This document shows, piece by piece, positions 13,381-26,004 of a DNA stretch of 64,000 nt. The position numbers and the translations under genes are program-made. Below the pieces are notes generated by a model. It saw only the letters and a list, made by a program, of their open reading frames with translations. It ran no database searches and was not told where the DNA came from. Within the stretch, counting starts at the first letter, position 1. Every line of letters begins with the position of its first letter. Location of the stretch: positions 6,160,571-6,224,570 of the forward strand of contig CAIIXF020000011.1 in assembly GCA_903813345.2 (NCBI GenBank), in the 5' to 3' direction. The DNA comes from Owenia fusiformis (taxonomy: Eukaryota; Annelida; Polychaeta; Sabellida; Oweniidae).

Positions 13381-14755
13381 TAATGAATTCTTTAACTTAC
13401 CTCAATGTCAAGTGTAAGTTTTTTCTATGTTAAGTAAAATTATGGTTCAATGTCCACAGACAAAAGAGATTGGCTGGAACTCTTGAATTTTCTGTCATTT
13501 CTCAGTTTTACCAAAAACAGTTCAAGGAAAGTTCAAAATCTTATGAGATGATGCTACGCCCTCATCATTTCTGCTTTTACCTGAAGGTTTTCCCCATATT
13601 TTATTTACGGTAATGCAATTCCCACGCGTCTATTGCCATTTGTTTGATGATAAAGTAACATTATTTTTTGGGAGAATGATTCTGAAAAATATCAATTACG
13701 ATTATGTGTTCAATTTTTAATATGATGCTTGGCCATTGTTTCATTGCTTCTTTTGTGAGACACACTTCTTGAAAATCCTTGAGGGATTTTTGATGAATAC
13801 ACAAGCAGTTATATTTGCATAGAGCGCACGTACAGACATACGCCTACTTTATGAATATTATTGTTTCACAAAGATATTGATTATGATTAAAAACAGTTAA
13901 TTTCAAAAGGTTAATGCGACATACATTTTAATTTGGTTTGTGAACAATTGAAATCATGTGAAAACTATGTTTTATACAGGTGAAGTGGATTGGTATTTTA
14001 TACATATAAATCTAAACATAAATTGGTCACACCTCCAATTATTAAACAAACCAAAATGATATGATTAAGCATAATTGAAAAATATTGAAAAATTAAAAAA
14101 ATATGTTAGATGTTTCCAGGAACTTTTAGAAGGCAAAAAACATTGGTGCCTACTCTGTTAGGTAAATTCTTTGATTGATGAGAATAGCATGAAATAACAC
14201 GAGGATTATATACTTCATTAATATTATGATGCGATAAGTCATGAATGGATGAGGTTCTGAATATTGTTCTAATCAATACCAGCTACCATCGATAAAGTAA
14301 ATTGTCACTATGTTTGAAATTGAAAATAATACAGAAAATATTTGAATTAACAAGAAATGAGGTAAACAGGCATGTAGCTGATACTCTAAATTGTAGAGAA
14401 ATTCTAAAAAATTTGGTAGTTTAATCAAATTTTTTAGAGAAAAATTGGATAAATATGAGCAGACGGATGTTCAGTTTGAATCAATATCTGAAGATCAATA
14501 AAGCCACTTCACTGCAACATTTACATAATATACAGCTGTGTATTAAACACTCAAGTTTATTGACACTTTATGCAAAAAAATTCCTTTCCATTATTAATGA
14601 ATTCTTTAACTTACCTCAATGTCAAGTGTAAGTTTTTTCTATGTTAAGAAAAATTATGGTTCAATGTCCGCAGACAAAAGGTATGTCTTTCATCAAGAGA
14701 TTGGCTGGAAGGCTTGAATTTTCTGTCATTTCTCAGTTTTACCAAACATTGCCAT
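13381..14755 (+). repeat. Segmental duplication, copy B plus partial tandem copy C
   Basis: taatgaattctttaacttac occurs at 13381 and again at 14595, giving a tandem unit of about 1214 bp; copy C stops near 14755. Copy B from 13505 on matches copy A at 10490-11505. Indels separate the copies (for example an extra aaatatgttagatg stretch near 14070). Confidence 0.9.
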
Positions 14756-15179
14756 TTTTTGCTTAAAGTTAACCAGATTTTTTGAGTAACATGTATTTGC
14801 AAAAAAGATATGTAATATCCCCTCAGTCTTTATTACTACAGGCTTGCTTCAAGACTGCAGAATTACAATAGCCACAGGTGTTGCCACTTGTATTTGGGAG
14901 ACTGGGGCGGGGGGGGCTCACAAGGGTTGTAGCTAGACTACTATTACAGGCGGAGGAAGTGGCCGCTCCAAATCATGCAGCTTTCAAAATCATGCAGTTT
15001 TCACCCTTCTGAGTACTTTTCTCATGGTTCATTGTCAAAATTGTCAAAAAGGTCCTCCTTGGCTCCCCCTTGGTAAAACCCCTCCTTCCCCAGTAAATCC
15101 TGGCTTCGGGCCTGTATTATTCCTATCTATGGAAGAGCATAGATCTCTCATTGTGAGCAATGCGAAGCAAAGCATTCCA

Positions 15180-16170
15180 TGTTTAAACGTAAACCATGAT
15201 ACCATGGTATACCATGGTTTACTATGGTCTATCATGATCGGCAATGAAATTACCATCAATTCTGACCATGGTGGCAATGATGTTTTTTGGTCAATTTTTT
15301 ACCATGGTATACCATGGTATATCATGTTATACCATGTTTCATGGTATTTCATGTTCAAAGTTAACCATCAAATACCATGGTATTATTATGGTATTTCATT
15401 GCCATGTTCCTGACCATCATTTACCATGGTATTACCATGGTATATCATGGTTGATTGCATTTCATGGCATTTCATTGTAAGATGTGACAATCAAATACCA
15501 TGGTATTTCATTGCCATGTTCCTGACCATCATTTACCATGGTATTACCATTGAATATCATGGTTGATGGTATTTCATGTTCAAAGTTAACCATCAAATAC
15601 CATGGTATTATTATGGTATTTCATTGCCATGTTCCTGACCATCATTTACCATGGTATTACCATGGTATATCATGGTTGATGACATTTCATGGCATTTCAT
15701 TGTACCGGGTGACAATCAATTACCATGGTCATACCATGTCATTTCATTGCCAAAATCATAACTCTCATTTATCATGGTTTTATCATTGCATTTCATGTTT
15801 GGTGGTATTTCATGGCATTTTATTGTCAAACCTGACCATCAAATACTATGGTCATACCATGGTATTTTATTGCCATAATCATAACTATCATTTATCATGG
15901 CATATCATTGTATTTCGTGGTTGATTGTATTTCATAGCATTTCATTGTCAAACCTGGCCATCAAATACCATGGTTATACCATGGTATTTCATTGCCAAAA
16001 GAACTCTTAGAAGAGTGTCGAAGTCTAAAATTGGTCAGAGTTGAAATGGATCATGAAATACAATGGAATACCACGTTTAACCATGAAATGCAATGAAATA
16101 CAATGATTGATCATGATATGCAATGAAATGCAATGGTCTTTCTTGCAATACAGTGAAATACAATGAAAGA
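15180..16170. repeat. CCATGG-type palindromic array, left block
   Basis: Dozens of ACCATGGTAT, TATCATGGT and CAATGAAAT motifs in both orientations, arranged as diverged units that include a long repeat (caaagttaaccatcaaatac, ttgccatgttcctgaccatc) seen at 15355, 15580 and, shorter, 15490. Open frames of 80-130 codons here are repeat artefacts. Confidence 0.85.
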
Positions 16171-16489
16171 CCATGTTCAAAAAGTATTTTTTACATGAAA
16201 TATCTTTATTAATAAATGTTAATTAGATAACCAAATTATTATAATTAGTGATTCTGATATTCATCAAAATCACAACTTTATATACTTTTGTTCCTTTATT
16301 TAATAAATTAATTTCTATTATGAATGATTAAGTTAATAACCCTAGAAACAAAATTTTTTTGTTAAACAAATTTGCTTTACTTTTTTTTGACTGTTGTCGG
16401 TAAAATAGGAGATCAACTCTACAATTTGTAAGTTCAACCTCCAGTCTTCGACTAAACATCTTGACTGTACTTCATTGCATTTGATGGTT

Positions 16490-16960
16490 TGAAACCATGA
16501 AATACTGCAAAATAGCAGTATTTTTAAATGCAAAATTTTAAGTAAAGTGACCATGATATACCATGGTAGATCATGATAATTGGATGGCTCCATTGCATAT
16601 CATGGTTGAATGTCTAGACCATGATATCACTGCATTTGATGGTATTTGACCATGAAATACTGTGAAACAGTGGTATTTTTTAGATACAAAATTACATGTT
16701 AATTGACCATGGTATACCATGGTATATCATGATCGTTAAATGGCACCATTGCATTTCATGGTCAGGAGCGCTTTTTTAACATGGAGTTTCCCATTGAAAA
16801 AATACTGCCGTTTCGCAGTATTTCATGGTCAGAAACCATCAAATGCAATGATATCATGGTCAAGAAACCATCAAATGCAATGATATCATGGTCGAGAACT
16901 TGACCATGATATCATTGCATTTGATGGTTTCTGACCATGAAATACTGCGAAACGCATAAA
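16490..16960. repeat. CCATGG-type array, right block with AATACTGCCGTTTCG hairpins
   Basis: Units of ccatgatatcattgcatttg and its complement alternate with short hairpins aatactgc...gcagtatt. The segment 16704-16815 is repeated inverted at 20753-20870. Confidence 0.85.
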
Positions 16961-17494
16961 GGTGCAGGAATGGCTATATCGTCGTATAGCGATATATATC
17001 GTCTCTCAGACGATATATTCGTGAAACTATCTCTCCCCATCCTCAAATCGAAATATATCCGATATATATCTCTGGGGTAGGATATATATCGAATATATCG
17101 TGTATATCGTCATCCATAAATATAAGAACTTTTTAACAAACCTCTGTATTGAAGATATATATCCGATATATATCTTGAAGACAGGATATATAGATTTTAG
17201 CGTATATATCGCGTGTGTATCGCTCTATATCTAGGAAAGAGGATATATTTCGAATATATCGTGTATATCGTGCTTGAAAAATAGGGTATTCGATATATAT
17301 CCTGTCTTCAAGATATATATCGGATATATATTTCCAGTTTACAATTTTGTTAAATCAGTTCTTATATTTTTCAAACATGATATACATGATATATTCGATA
17401 TATATCCTCTTTCCAAGATATAGAGCGATATACACACCATATATACGATACATTCGATATATATCCTCTTTTCAAGATATTCAGGATTAGAGGG

Positions 17495-17765
17495 ATGATA
17501 TCAGGGTATATTAAAATTTTTTACATGTTTTCCAAAAAAATTCATTTTCAATTTTTTTCAGTTTTTCACAAATTTTCATATTTTCAAAATTTTCATTTTT
17601 TCCAAATTTTTCATTTTTTCCAAAAAATCGTGTATATTTTGATATCAAGACAAATATCAAGTAGGTATCTTTTTTTTCACAAATTAAATTTATTTCCAAA
17701 AATTTATTTTTTTCCAAAAATGAGTTTTTTTATATTTTTTGTTTTTTGATTTTAATTTCTTTAAG
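17495..17765. repeat. T-rich ttttcc/aaatttt low-complexity stretch
   Basis: Irregular repeats of tttttccaaa and ttttcat. The 60-80 codon open frames on both strands are compositional artefacts. Confidence 0.75.
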
Positions 17766-17824
17766 TATTTTGTTCTTCTTGCCCTTATACTTAATTTCTC
17801 AATGTACTTGGGAATAGGTTATAC

Positions 17825-18625
17825 CCTCCATAAGTTTTGGAACTCTAACCCCCTCATTGAACTACATATTAAAGGCTCTTTTTGTTTGAATTTTTATTAA
17901 CATAACCTTTTGAAAAGATACTTATTGTATTGATGGAAATGTAACTTGACTTCATTTCCAATGCCCCCAAGGTTTCCCAATTTTTTCCTCAATCACAATA
18001 GGTCGAAAATTGATGATAAACTTTATGAATTTGTGAAAATCGTCATTCCTATGTAAGCCAATGGAAAATGATGGGTTCGGGGCAAATCTGATTTCAGGGT
18101 ATCTAACCAGTAAAAGACTAACCTAAAATATTTTTATAATTATAGAAAATTGAATTGTCTACTTTTTGTACTCTAAGTGTTCAGTTTACTTTATGAATAC
18201 TTATGTAACAGAAAAATAAATTTGACTTTGAAGACCTATAACTTTTTAAAACTGAGGAAACGTATCAAATTTTTATTAAACAAAGTAAGCAAATACAATT
18301 TTGGCCACCTAACTTGTATTTTTTTGCAAGATCTCAGATGGATAAATATTCTGTCATATGACTTGCGGCAAACCTACCATTTCCCATTGGTTTACATGGG
18401 AATGTCGATTTTCCAAAATTCATCAGATTTATCATCAATTTTCAACCTATTGCAATTGAGGAAAGAATTGGGAACATTTGGAGGCATTGGAAATTAATTA
18501 AGTTACATTCCCATCAATATTATAAGTATTTTCCTCGCAGGTAATGGAAATAGAAATTCAAACATAAAGAGGCTTTAACACGTAGTTCAATGAGGGAGCT
18601 AAGATTGCCAAACTTACGGAGGGGC
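17825..18625. repeat. Inner foldback, about 240-bp diverged arms
   Basis: accctccataagttttggaa, ccctcattgaactacatatt at 17825 corresponds to the complement of ccctccgtaagtttgg, ccctcattgaactacgtgtt at 18625. Internal parts also pair (caattttcgacctattg region and cattggaaatgaag region). Confidence 0.75.
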
Positions 18626-18894
18626 GTGTATGTAACGTAAATATTTCTAAGATTCAATCCTTTTTTCTCTCATTCAACAGAAGATTTTGGGTAGATGTTG
18701 CTCTTGACCATGGTATAAGGTCGTTATTCACCTGTCGGGATGATATGGGTAATATCCCTCGGATGATATCGATATTTCCCTCGGATGATATCGATATTTC
18801 CCTCGGTCACTATAGCGTATGTATCGTTAGTATATCGCTCTATAGGATATATATCGAATATATAGAGGATGTTCTTTTTATTCCATAGTTAAAG

Positions 18895-19150
18895 TCATCA
18901 TCAGAATCGTCGGAAATTCAGTTATTTAATTCGAGTTTTCCAAACGATCCAGCGATGTTGACACTTAGCGTCGTTTAGAGTCTGAAGTAGCAAAAATCCA
19001 TAAACCATCGCATACGACGCCGTATGTCATGGCTAAAAAACTGTATGCTATGGTTAAGTGAAAATTTGTCAAAAATATCATATTTTACCACTGATTACAA
19101 AAATACCGTTTTTATTTTCACATGTTATCCTATGAATATCATGCTAACTA
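18895..19150. repeat. Inverted copy of the 1441-1690 block
   Basis: See the entry at 1441-1690; shared marks on this strand include tctgaagtagcaaaaatcca, gacgccgtatg and ccgtttttattttcacatg. Confidence 0.75.
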
Positions 19151-20600
19151 TGGAATAAATCGTATATATCATGTGTATATCGGTCAATATCTTGAAAAGA
19201 GGATATGTATCAAATATATCGTGTATATCATTAGTTTATCGCTCTATATCTTGAAAAGAAGATATATATCGAATATAGCGTATATATCGTGTGTATATCG
19301 CTCTATATCTTGAAAAGAGGATATATATCGAATATATCGTGTATATCGTGTATATCGTCGTGCATAATTTTAAGAACTGATTCAACAAACCCTTATTGGG
19401 GATATATATCCGATATATATCTAATACACAGGATATATATATCGAATATAGCGTATATATCTTGTGTATATCGTTCTATATCGAATATAGCGTATATATC
19501 GTGTGTATATCGCTCTATATCTTGAAAAGAGGATATATATCGAATATATCGTGTATATCGTGTATATCGTCGTGCATAATTTTAAGAACTGATTCAACAA
19601 ACCCTTATTGGGGATATATATCCGATATATATCTAATACACAGGATATATATATCGAATATAGCGTATATATCTTGTGTATATCGTTCTATATCTTGAAA
19701 ATAGGATATATATCGAATATATCGTGTATATCGTGTATATCGTCGTGTATAATTTTAAGAACTGATTCAACAAACCCTGTATTGGGGATATATATCCGAT
19801 ATATCTTTAAGACAGGATATATATCAAATATAGCGTATATATCTTGTGTATATCGTTCTATATCTTGAAAATAGGATATATATCGAATATATCGTGTATA
19901 TCGTGTATATCATCATGGCTAATTGTAAGAACTGACTCAACAATCTCTGTATTGGGGATATATATCCGATATATATCTTAAACACAGGATATATATATCG
20001 AATATAGGGTATATATCGTGTGTATATCGTTCTATATCTTGAAAAGAGGATATATATCGAATATATCGTGTATATCGTCATGGACAATTGTAAGAACCGA
20101 CTCAACAATCTCTGTATTGGGGATATATATCCGATATATATCTTAAACACAGGATATATATATCGAATATAGCGTATATATCTTGTGTATATCGTTCTAT
20201 ATCTTGAAAATAGGATATATATCGAATATATCGTGTATATCGTGTATATCGTCATGAATAATTTTAAGAACTGATTCAACAAACCCTGTATTGGGGATAT
20301 ATATCCGATATATATCTTGGAGACAGGATATATATCGAATATAGCGTATATATCATGTGTATATCGTTCTATATCTTGAAAATAGGATATATATCGAATA
20401 TATCGTGTATATCGTGTATATCATCATGGCTAATTGTAAGAACTGATTCAACAAACCCCTGTATTGGGGATATATCCGATATATATCTTAAAGACAGGAT
20501 CAAATATAGCGTATACATCGTGTGTATATCGCTCTATATCTTGGCAAGAGGATACATATCGAATATAGCGTGTATATCGTCATGGGTAAATGCCAGGAAC
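19150..20600. repeat. GATATATC satellite, about 170-bp higher-order unit, 7 copies
   Basis: The anchor aagaactgattcaacaaac recurs at about 19373, 19585, 19758, 19928, 20093, 20267 and 20439, spacing 212, 173, 170, 165, 174 and 172. Each unit consists of dyads such as gatatatatccgatatatat and gaatatatcgtgtatatcgt. Confidence 0.9.
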
Positions 20601-20745
20601 ATGATAAAATCTGGAGACGTATATCTGGCCAGATTTTATATAGCCTTATATATCGACGATATATATCGAATATATCACATGTAAGTCAATGAGAGGCAGT
20701 ATAGCGATATATATCGCTATACAACGATATAGCCATTCCTGCACC

Positions 20746-20930
20746 ATTCTCGCGAAACGGCAGTATTTTTTCAATGGAAAACTCCATGTTAAAAACGCGC
20801 TGTTAACCATGAAATACAATGGTGCCATTTAACGTTCATGATCGGCCATGGTATTACCATGGTATTTCATTGTATTTCATGGCCATATACCATGGTATAG
20901 CCATGGTCCATTTCAACATGGTTGTGAGAT
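20746..20930. repeat. Right flank: inverted copy of the CCATGG array edge
   Basis: cgaaacggcagtattttttc, aatggaaaactccatg (20753-20801) and aatggtgccatttaacgttc onward mirror 16704-16815 in reverse orientation, so the satellite element sits between two inverted CCATGG arms. Confidence 0.8.
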
Positions 20931-21297
20931 TTTGATAAATCAGTTCATGTATGTGGCCATAGATTCTGTTGAGTAAATAATTCATAATGATTACCATCAT
21001 AATTCCTCTGTATTGTCTTGCACATTCAACTGTAACATATAAATTATATGAATATGAAAATGATGACTTTGAAGTTCAAAGCTTGCTATAAAACTGTCAA
21101 ATCCATTTGCGCTTTCATTATATCTCAATCTATTGCTCATAAGAGTAAATAACATCAGAGGCTGAAACTTTAATCTTGAATTAACTTTGTCATTAATTAC
21201 AGATTCTGAAATATCACATTTTTTCTCAGTCCCAGCAATCAATATGAGATAAATCTCTCTCAGGAGGAGTCAACATGATTAGGTTGATATGATGAAG

Positions 21298-21345
21298 ACA
21301 AACAAACAAACAAACAAACAAACAAACAAATATGCAAACAAACGA
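21298..21345. repeat. (CAAA)n microsatellite
   Basis: About nine uninterrupted CAAA units followed by imperfect ones. Confidence 0.9.
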
Positions 21346-22034
21346 CCTTCATTTCAATCTACAAGATGATATGAAATGTTGTGTCTTATCATTTAAGTGA
21401 GGTTGCAATAATGGTTGCTGCTATCGGAATATTCAAATATAAAATGTGTTAAATAGTGGTTTACATGTACATAAAGTATATTTTAATGTATTTGTTTTTT
21501 CCTGCATAAGAATGGGAACAACCAAATAAACAGAAACAGAATAAAGTCTTTCGAGTATTATGTAACATTTAGATAATTTTCTCTAAGAATCCACAATAAA
21601 ATATTTAGACAACATCCTTAGTTTGATTCTTAATCTTCATAGCTTGGAAATCCAAGATACCCAGACAAGTCAGTATGAAGAATCATGTCATTGACATTCT
21701 CTTTCATGAATAATAGCTGTTGTTATAAAGGAATTCTCCTCTATTCATCTCTAGATCCATTGCCTTGTTTCGCTTCATTGCTCTTGAAGACATTGAAGTG
21801 TTTTGTTTACATGCCAGACTCTTCAGTCTCCTTTTAGAGCTTGTTTATACTGACAGAAACCTCATTGTTTTGATTGGATGGGGAATTAGAGAATTCATCT
21901 TATGTAGGGATATTTCAAGTTCAGGATGTACATCTCTTATTTCAAGGCCTGGAATTCTAATTTCTTATTTCTGTTCAAAAAATATGGAATTTAAATTCTT
22001 GGTCTTATCTTATGCCAAACTCCCGTGCAGTGAT

Positions 22035-22245
22035 ATATCACTGCGGCGGGCAGGTGTCTCACCGTAAGCATGGTAACATCGTAATAAACAACTGACGTGA
22101 TTGGTTCTAGTCCCATGCTCAGGTCGCGTGATTGTAAAATTTAGACAATTTCATTGGTTGAATTGCGCGTATTAACTAATAAACAACACGTGCGGTAAAC
22201 TTTTATCAACACAACTTTTACTCAGAATTCCTTCCGCGGGGATTT
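22035..22245. promoter_or_regulatory. Possible promoter-like cluster
   Basis: CATGGTAAC (RFX half-site), two CCAAT boxes read as ATTGG (near 22101 and 22153), CACGTG (22187-22192) and higher CpG content than the surroundings. No first exon could be tied to it; it may instead belong to a repeat, because CACTGCGGCGGGCAG reappears inverted near 22397. Confidence 0.25.
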
Positions 22246-24276
22246 GCTCTTATATTTCATTGATTTTGGAATATTTTGACAAAATAATTATTGGTGAACA
22301 TAAAGGAACATATATTTTATAAGTTGTGTGAAAAACAAGTACATCTGTGACAAAAAGGGGGACTATCTTCCCCAAATTTTGGGGATTCCATAATCTGCCT
22401 GCCGCAGTGTCTATACCGAGACACTGCATAGGAGTTCGATCTTATGCTTGTTTGTTGAAAAAATTTGTTTGATCTCCAGGAAGAAACTGTTGCATAATAT
22501 TTCCCTTTTACCCATATGATGTCCATCAGGAAAAGAATGTTACATAATACCTGTCCTCTTGCCATCTGCATTCACTTTCTCTGAATGATAACCATCTGTC
22601 TCTGTTGTAGTTGCAAACTTATCAATCATTCTGTTGACATGACTCATACTGACAGAATGTCAAATGTTTGCCTATCTATTTCTACAATTCCTGACCAGTA
22701 GGGTCTGGAGAGGGGGGAGGGTAAATCTGAATGATTCGCTATCTTACAAGGCAGCATCATAGCTTTAGAATTTGTGAAACCATGGATTTTTGAAAACTGT
22801 TGAGGCTTCCTGTCTCTCTCATCATCCTCTAGTTCTCACCTGTTCTGAGGTAATTATGGATATGTTGAAAACATCAGTGAAATTAATGAGTAATTATACA
22901 CCATTTAGCAAGCTCTTGGTTGCTTTGATGTCAGGCATCCTGGAGCCATCAAATTAAGCTATCTACCAATAGGGTGAAGATGGCCAATGGGTCATCCTGG
23001 TGTGTTTCAAGAGGGAAATCACATTTTTGTTGAGACTTGAGAGCAAGAAATCTCTTTGTAAATTGCATATGCTAGTAAGTAGTGAAATGGCGCAGAAGAT
23101 TTTAACTCCTGTTAGGCAACAACTAAAAATTGTGTCCAGTTTTCAATCATGACTTTACTCGAAAAAATTTATGATAAATATAAATATGTTTTCTATATTC
23201 CTTGCTAATTTTATTTTTTTATGGTAGTGACATAATGTTATAGCCTCTGTTTTCTGTGACTGGTATTCATTACTCAGAATCTGTAACAGATTGTTTCACT
23301 TTTTTAAATTTAACTAGATGGATACATCTCGTCATGTTTTGCCTTCTCAACTATACTTTGAGGTAAATAATATGACATTCAAGAAACAATTGCAGTATAC
23401 CCCCCCCCCCTCCAACACTTAGAATTTGCTTCTTAAAGAGAGCTTCTACCCTAATATATATAAGGCTCTGAAACTCAGAATATCTACAATATGCATCTAG
23501 ACCATAGGAAGATTGGATCTGAAAGTTTGTAATGTAATGTTAGTATAGGTCACTAAGTACCAACAGTACAAGATAATTGCACAAAATCATTGAGTCCTTT
23601 TCCGGGTACCTTTACCTGGTATAGACATGAATAAACAATATTGATGAATACCCAGTGTATTGTGCTTATAATAATCGATGTGCATTTCTATTTTCCAATC
23701 AATATATTAAAATGATCAACACCCAGTATCCTCTTCACTGATTGGCTAATCTAGGTCACATGGTGTAAATATGTGTTCATTTAAAGTTATATTTAAAATA
23801 ACTCCCATGATTCTCTGAACCCAGTGACAGAATTATCTGAACTGATTGGCCAAGCTAGATCAATTGATGGTAGTACTTATTCTTTTCAAGGCAAAGCAGA
23901 AGTTGCATGGTGATTGAGTTCTATAACCATGTTCATTTCTATTTCATCATGCTCAATAATAACTACGATCTTTCTTCTTCAAAGTACCTACACACCTTAA
24001 GTGCATATCCTGCAATTAGTACCATCAATAAAACATATTTTTTGTATTGCCCTCATACCTTGGGGCTATTTTACAACAGGATATTTTACATCACATTAAT
24101 CAGTATTTGTAATTATTTTTTTGCATTTGCTTGTTAACACTAAAGAGCAGATGAACAGTTACAAACAATTAACATTTCTACAGATCCTTTTTACTTTATT
24201 ATACTCCTCAAATTTTAAATAATTTTTCAGTTCATTTTTTGAAATCCCTTTAACACGCTTTAATAAGGAAATCAAA

Positions 24277-24415
24277 GAGGATTGGCTCCCAGAATGTAAC
24301 ATCGATATTCTGTCCCATTTATGGTATCCAGAAACTTGTCACATGTAAATAAGGTTAAAGGTCACATATCATATTTGGGACAGAATGTCCATGTTGCATT
24401 CTGGGAGCCAATCCT
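24277..24415. mobile_element. 139-bp hairpin MITE
   Basis: gaggattggctcccagaatg and its exact complement end the element, with inner pairing of attctgtccca and tgggacagaat. Confidence 0.7.
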
Positions 24416-25529
24416 CCTTGAAGGAAACCAAACACTTTCTGTTTTGTAGAATCAGTAGAGTCCCAATGTGAGTGAGGGTTTGACCTAAGTTAACAGTCAT
24501 TTAGGTGATGATTTACTGTCTTTATATTGTTTAATTGCCAGAAAACTGCCAACTGCAAAATGACCTTTAACTGATATCACCATTTGTAAAAATAATTATA
24601 AGCTGAACAATTTGTTTGCATCTTACCTGAGGGAGAGAGAAAGATTTTTTTTTTCATTTTACAATTAATGGGCTCTCTTTTGGTTTGTGATTTTATACCC
24701 AGGTTTACCAGTGGTTCTAAACTGTCCCAGGGGTGCATTTTTGGAACTGTTGTAACTTTCGTCCTGAGTCATTCTTCGTCAAAAAGTAGACAGTCTTTAC
24801 CTACTGTTTTTTGGTCATAAATCAGTATGTATTTTTCATGATTTTAGAATATAAAAGTAAAACATGAAATTGTATAGTTTAAAGAAACATTCTCGTAAAA
24901 TTATTCGACACTCTTAAACGACAGGGGAGGAAATGTTCTAAGGAGATGTGTAATAAAACAACATTTTCCAACCGACCAATTTCATGGGTAGATGACCACG
25001 AAAAAAATTGACCATTTTTCGAAATCTTTTAACGTTAATAGAAAGTTAAATCTCATCCTAAACGAATACACACGAAATCAAACATGAAATCCTTAATGTA
25101 TTCCTCAGTTAATTTTTTTAAAACCTACATCATTGTCTTTGCTTCAAATTGGTTAATAGTGACACCGTACATCGTACAACGGTATATTTTGTCACTGTAT
25201 CTTTTCGATGGTTAGGCTTGAATATTGGCCAAAAATAACTTTAAATGTGCTCAAAATCTTTAACTACAGGCCTTCTACAAATTATAAAGAATTTGCAAGT
25301 TTCTGCCTCTCCCTATTCTATAACATAGTTCTCCAGAAATGCATTAATACCCTATTTTGATAATACTGTAGATGTATAAAAATAAATAACATGAAATACA
25401 TATCAATTCATGTCATAGCTATATTTAATTGTAATTTATCGTCTTGATACATTTATGTCTTTTTCTCACTTTTTATTTTAGTTCTAAACATTGATAGAAT
25501 ATTTTCCCAAGTTATTTATATAAGAAAGG

Positions 25530-25855
25530 ACAAGTCTCGGTTTGGAGAACAGTCTCCTTTTTTATGAAAAATATAGAAATATCACCCAAATTAAATTATG
25601 AATATTCAAAAGAGGACATTCAAATCTACAAGATGTAAAAATATCACAATTGTCCGAAGCAGGGTTAACCGTGCAGTAGACAGATTCAATAAAATACGAT
25701 TTGGAGAAATAAGTTCATCAGTGTACTGCCCTAATAATTTTTTTATAAAGAATCTAGAAATATCACCCAATTTAAATTATGACTATTCAAAAGAAGACAT
25801 ATTCAAATCTATATTATGTAAAAAAAATTAAATTTGTCCGAAGCAGGGGTAACAC
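25530..25855. repeat. Two-copy tandem repeat, about 175-180 bp
   Basis: ggtttggagaacagtctcct...agaaatatcacccaa...caaaagaggacattcaaatc...tgtccgaagcagggttaac is followed by a diverged second copy. The open frame at 25598-25831 spans both and has no family features. Confidence 0.8.
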
Positions 25856-25873
25856 TCAATTAGAGTGATGAAC

Positions 25874-25879
25874 TTTATT
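25874..25879 (-). terminator. AATAAA polyadenylation signal of the IFI27-like gene
   Basis: The first AATAAA hexamer on the minus strand after the stop codon, about 126 nt downstream (GAGAATAAAGTTC). It implies a short 3' UTR ending near 25855. Confidence 0.6.
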
Positions 25880-26004
25880 CTCTAAACTGAGAATAGCCCT
25901 TTCTATATTCATTTAAATGACATTTTCAGTAATTGTTTTCATTATTTTCATCTATTCCTCATTTGTAATGACTTCCTCCATTTCATTATTGTCTCTTATT
26001 CATC

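Larger units (their letters stand above)
16961..20745. mobile_element. 3.8-kb palindromic satellite element with 41-bp inverted ends
   Basis: The ends ggtgcaggaatggctatatc... (16961-17001) and ...gatatagccattcctgcacc (20705-20745) are inverted with one mismatch in 41. Inside are a left satellite arm (16980-17490), a T-rich stretch (17495-17760), an inner foldback (17825-18625) and a long right satellite arm (18730-20740). No transposase or other protein domain is seen on either strand, so the element is non-autonomous or is a composite satellite. Confidence 0.75.
20931..25530. other. Sparse non-coding region
   Basis: No exon recognised. It holds an (ACAA)n microsatellite (21298-21340), a CCAAT/E-box cluster at about 22035-22245, an inverted repeat at 22028-22430, a hairpin at 24277-24415 and a poly-C run near 23400. 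Confidence 0.5.

Noticed and set aside
15024-15924. Several 80-130 codon open frames with His/Trp/Tyr repeats
   Set aside because: Products of the CCATGG palindrome array, present on both strands.
17495-17749. Phe/Ile-rich open frame and its antisense Lys/Asn-rich partner
   Set aside because: Low-complexity T-rich stretch.
19824-20282. 152-codon minus-strand open frame rich in Tyr, Ile and Arg
   Set aside because: Reads straight through the GATATATC satellite; the frame is open only because the unit lacks stops in this phase.
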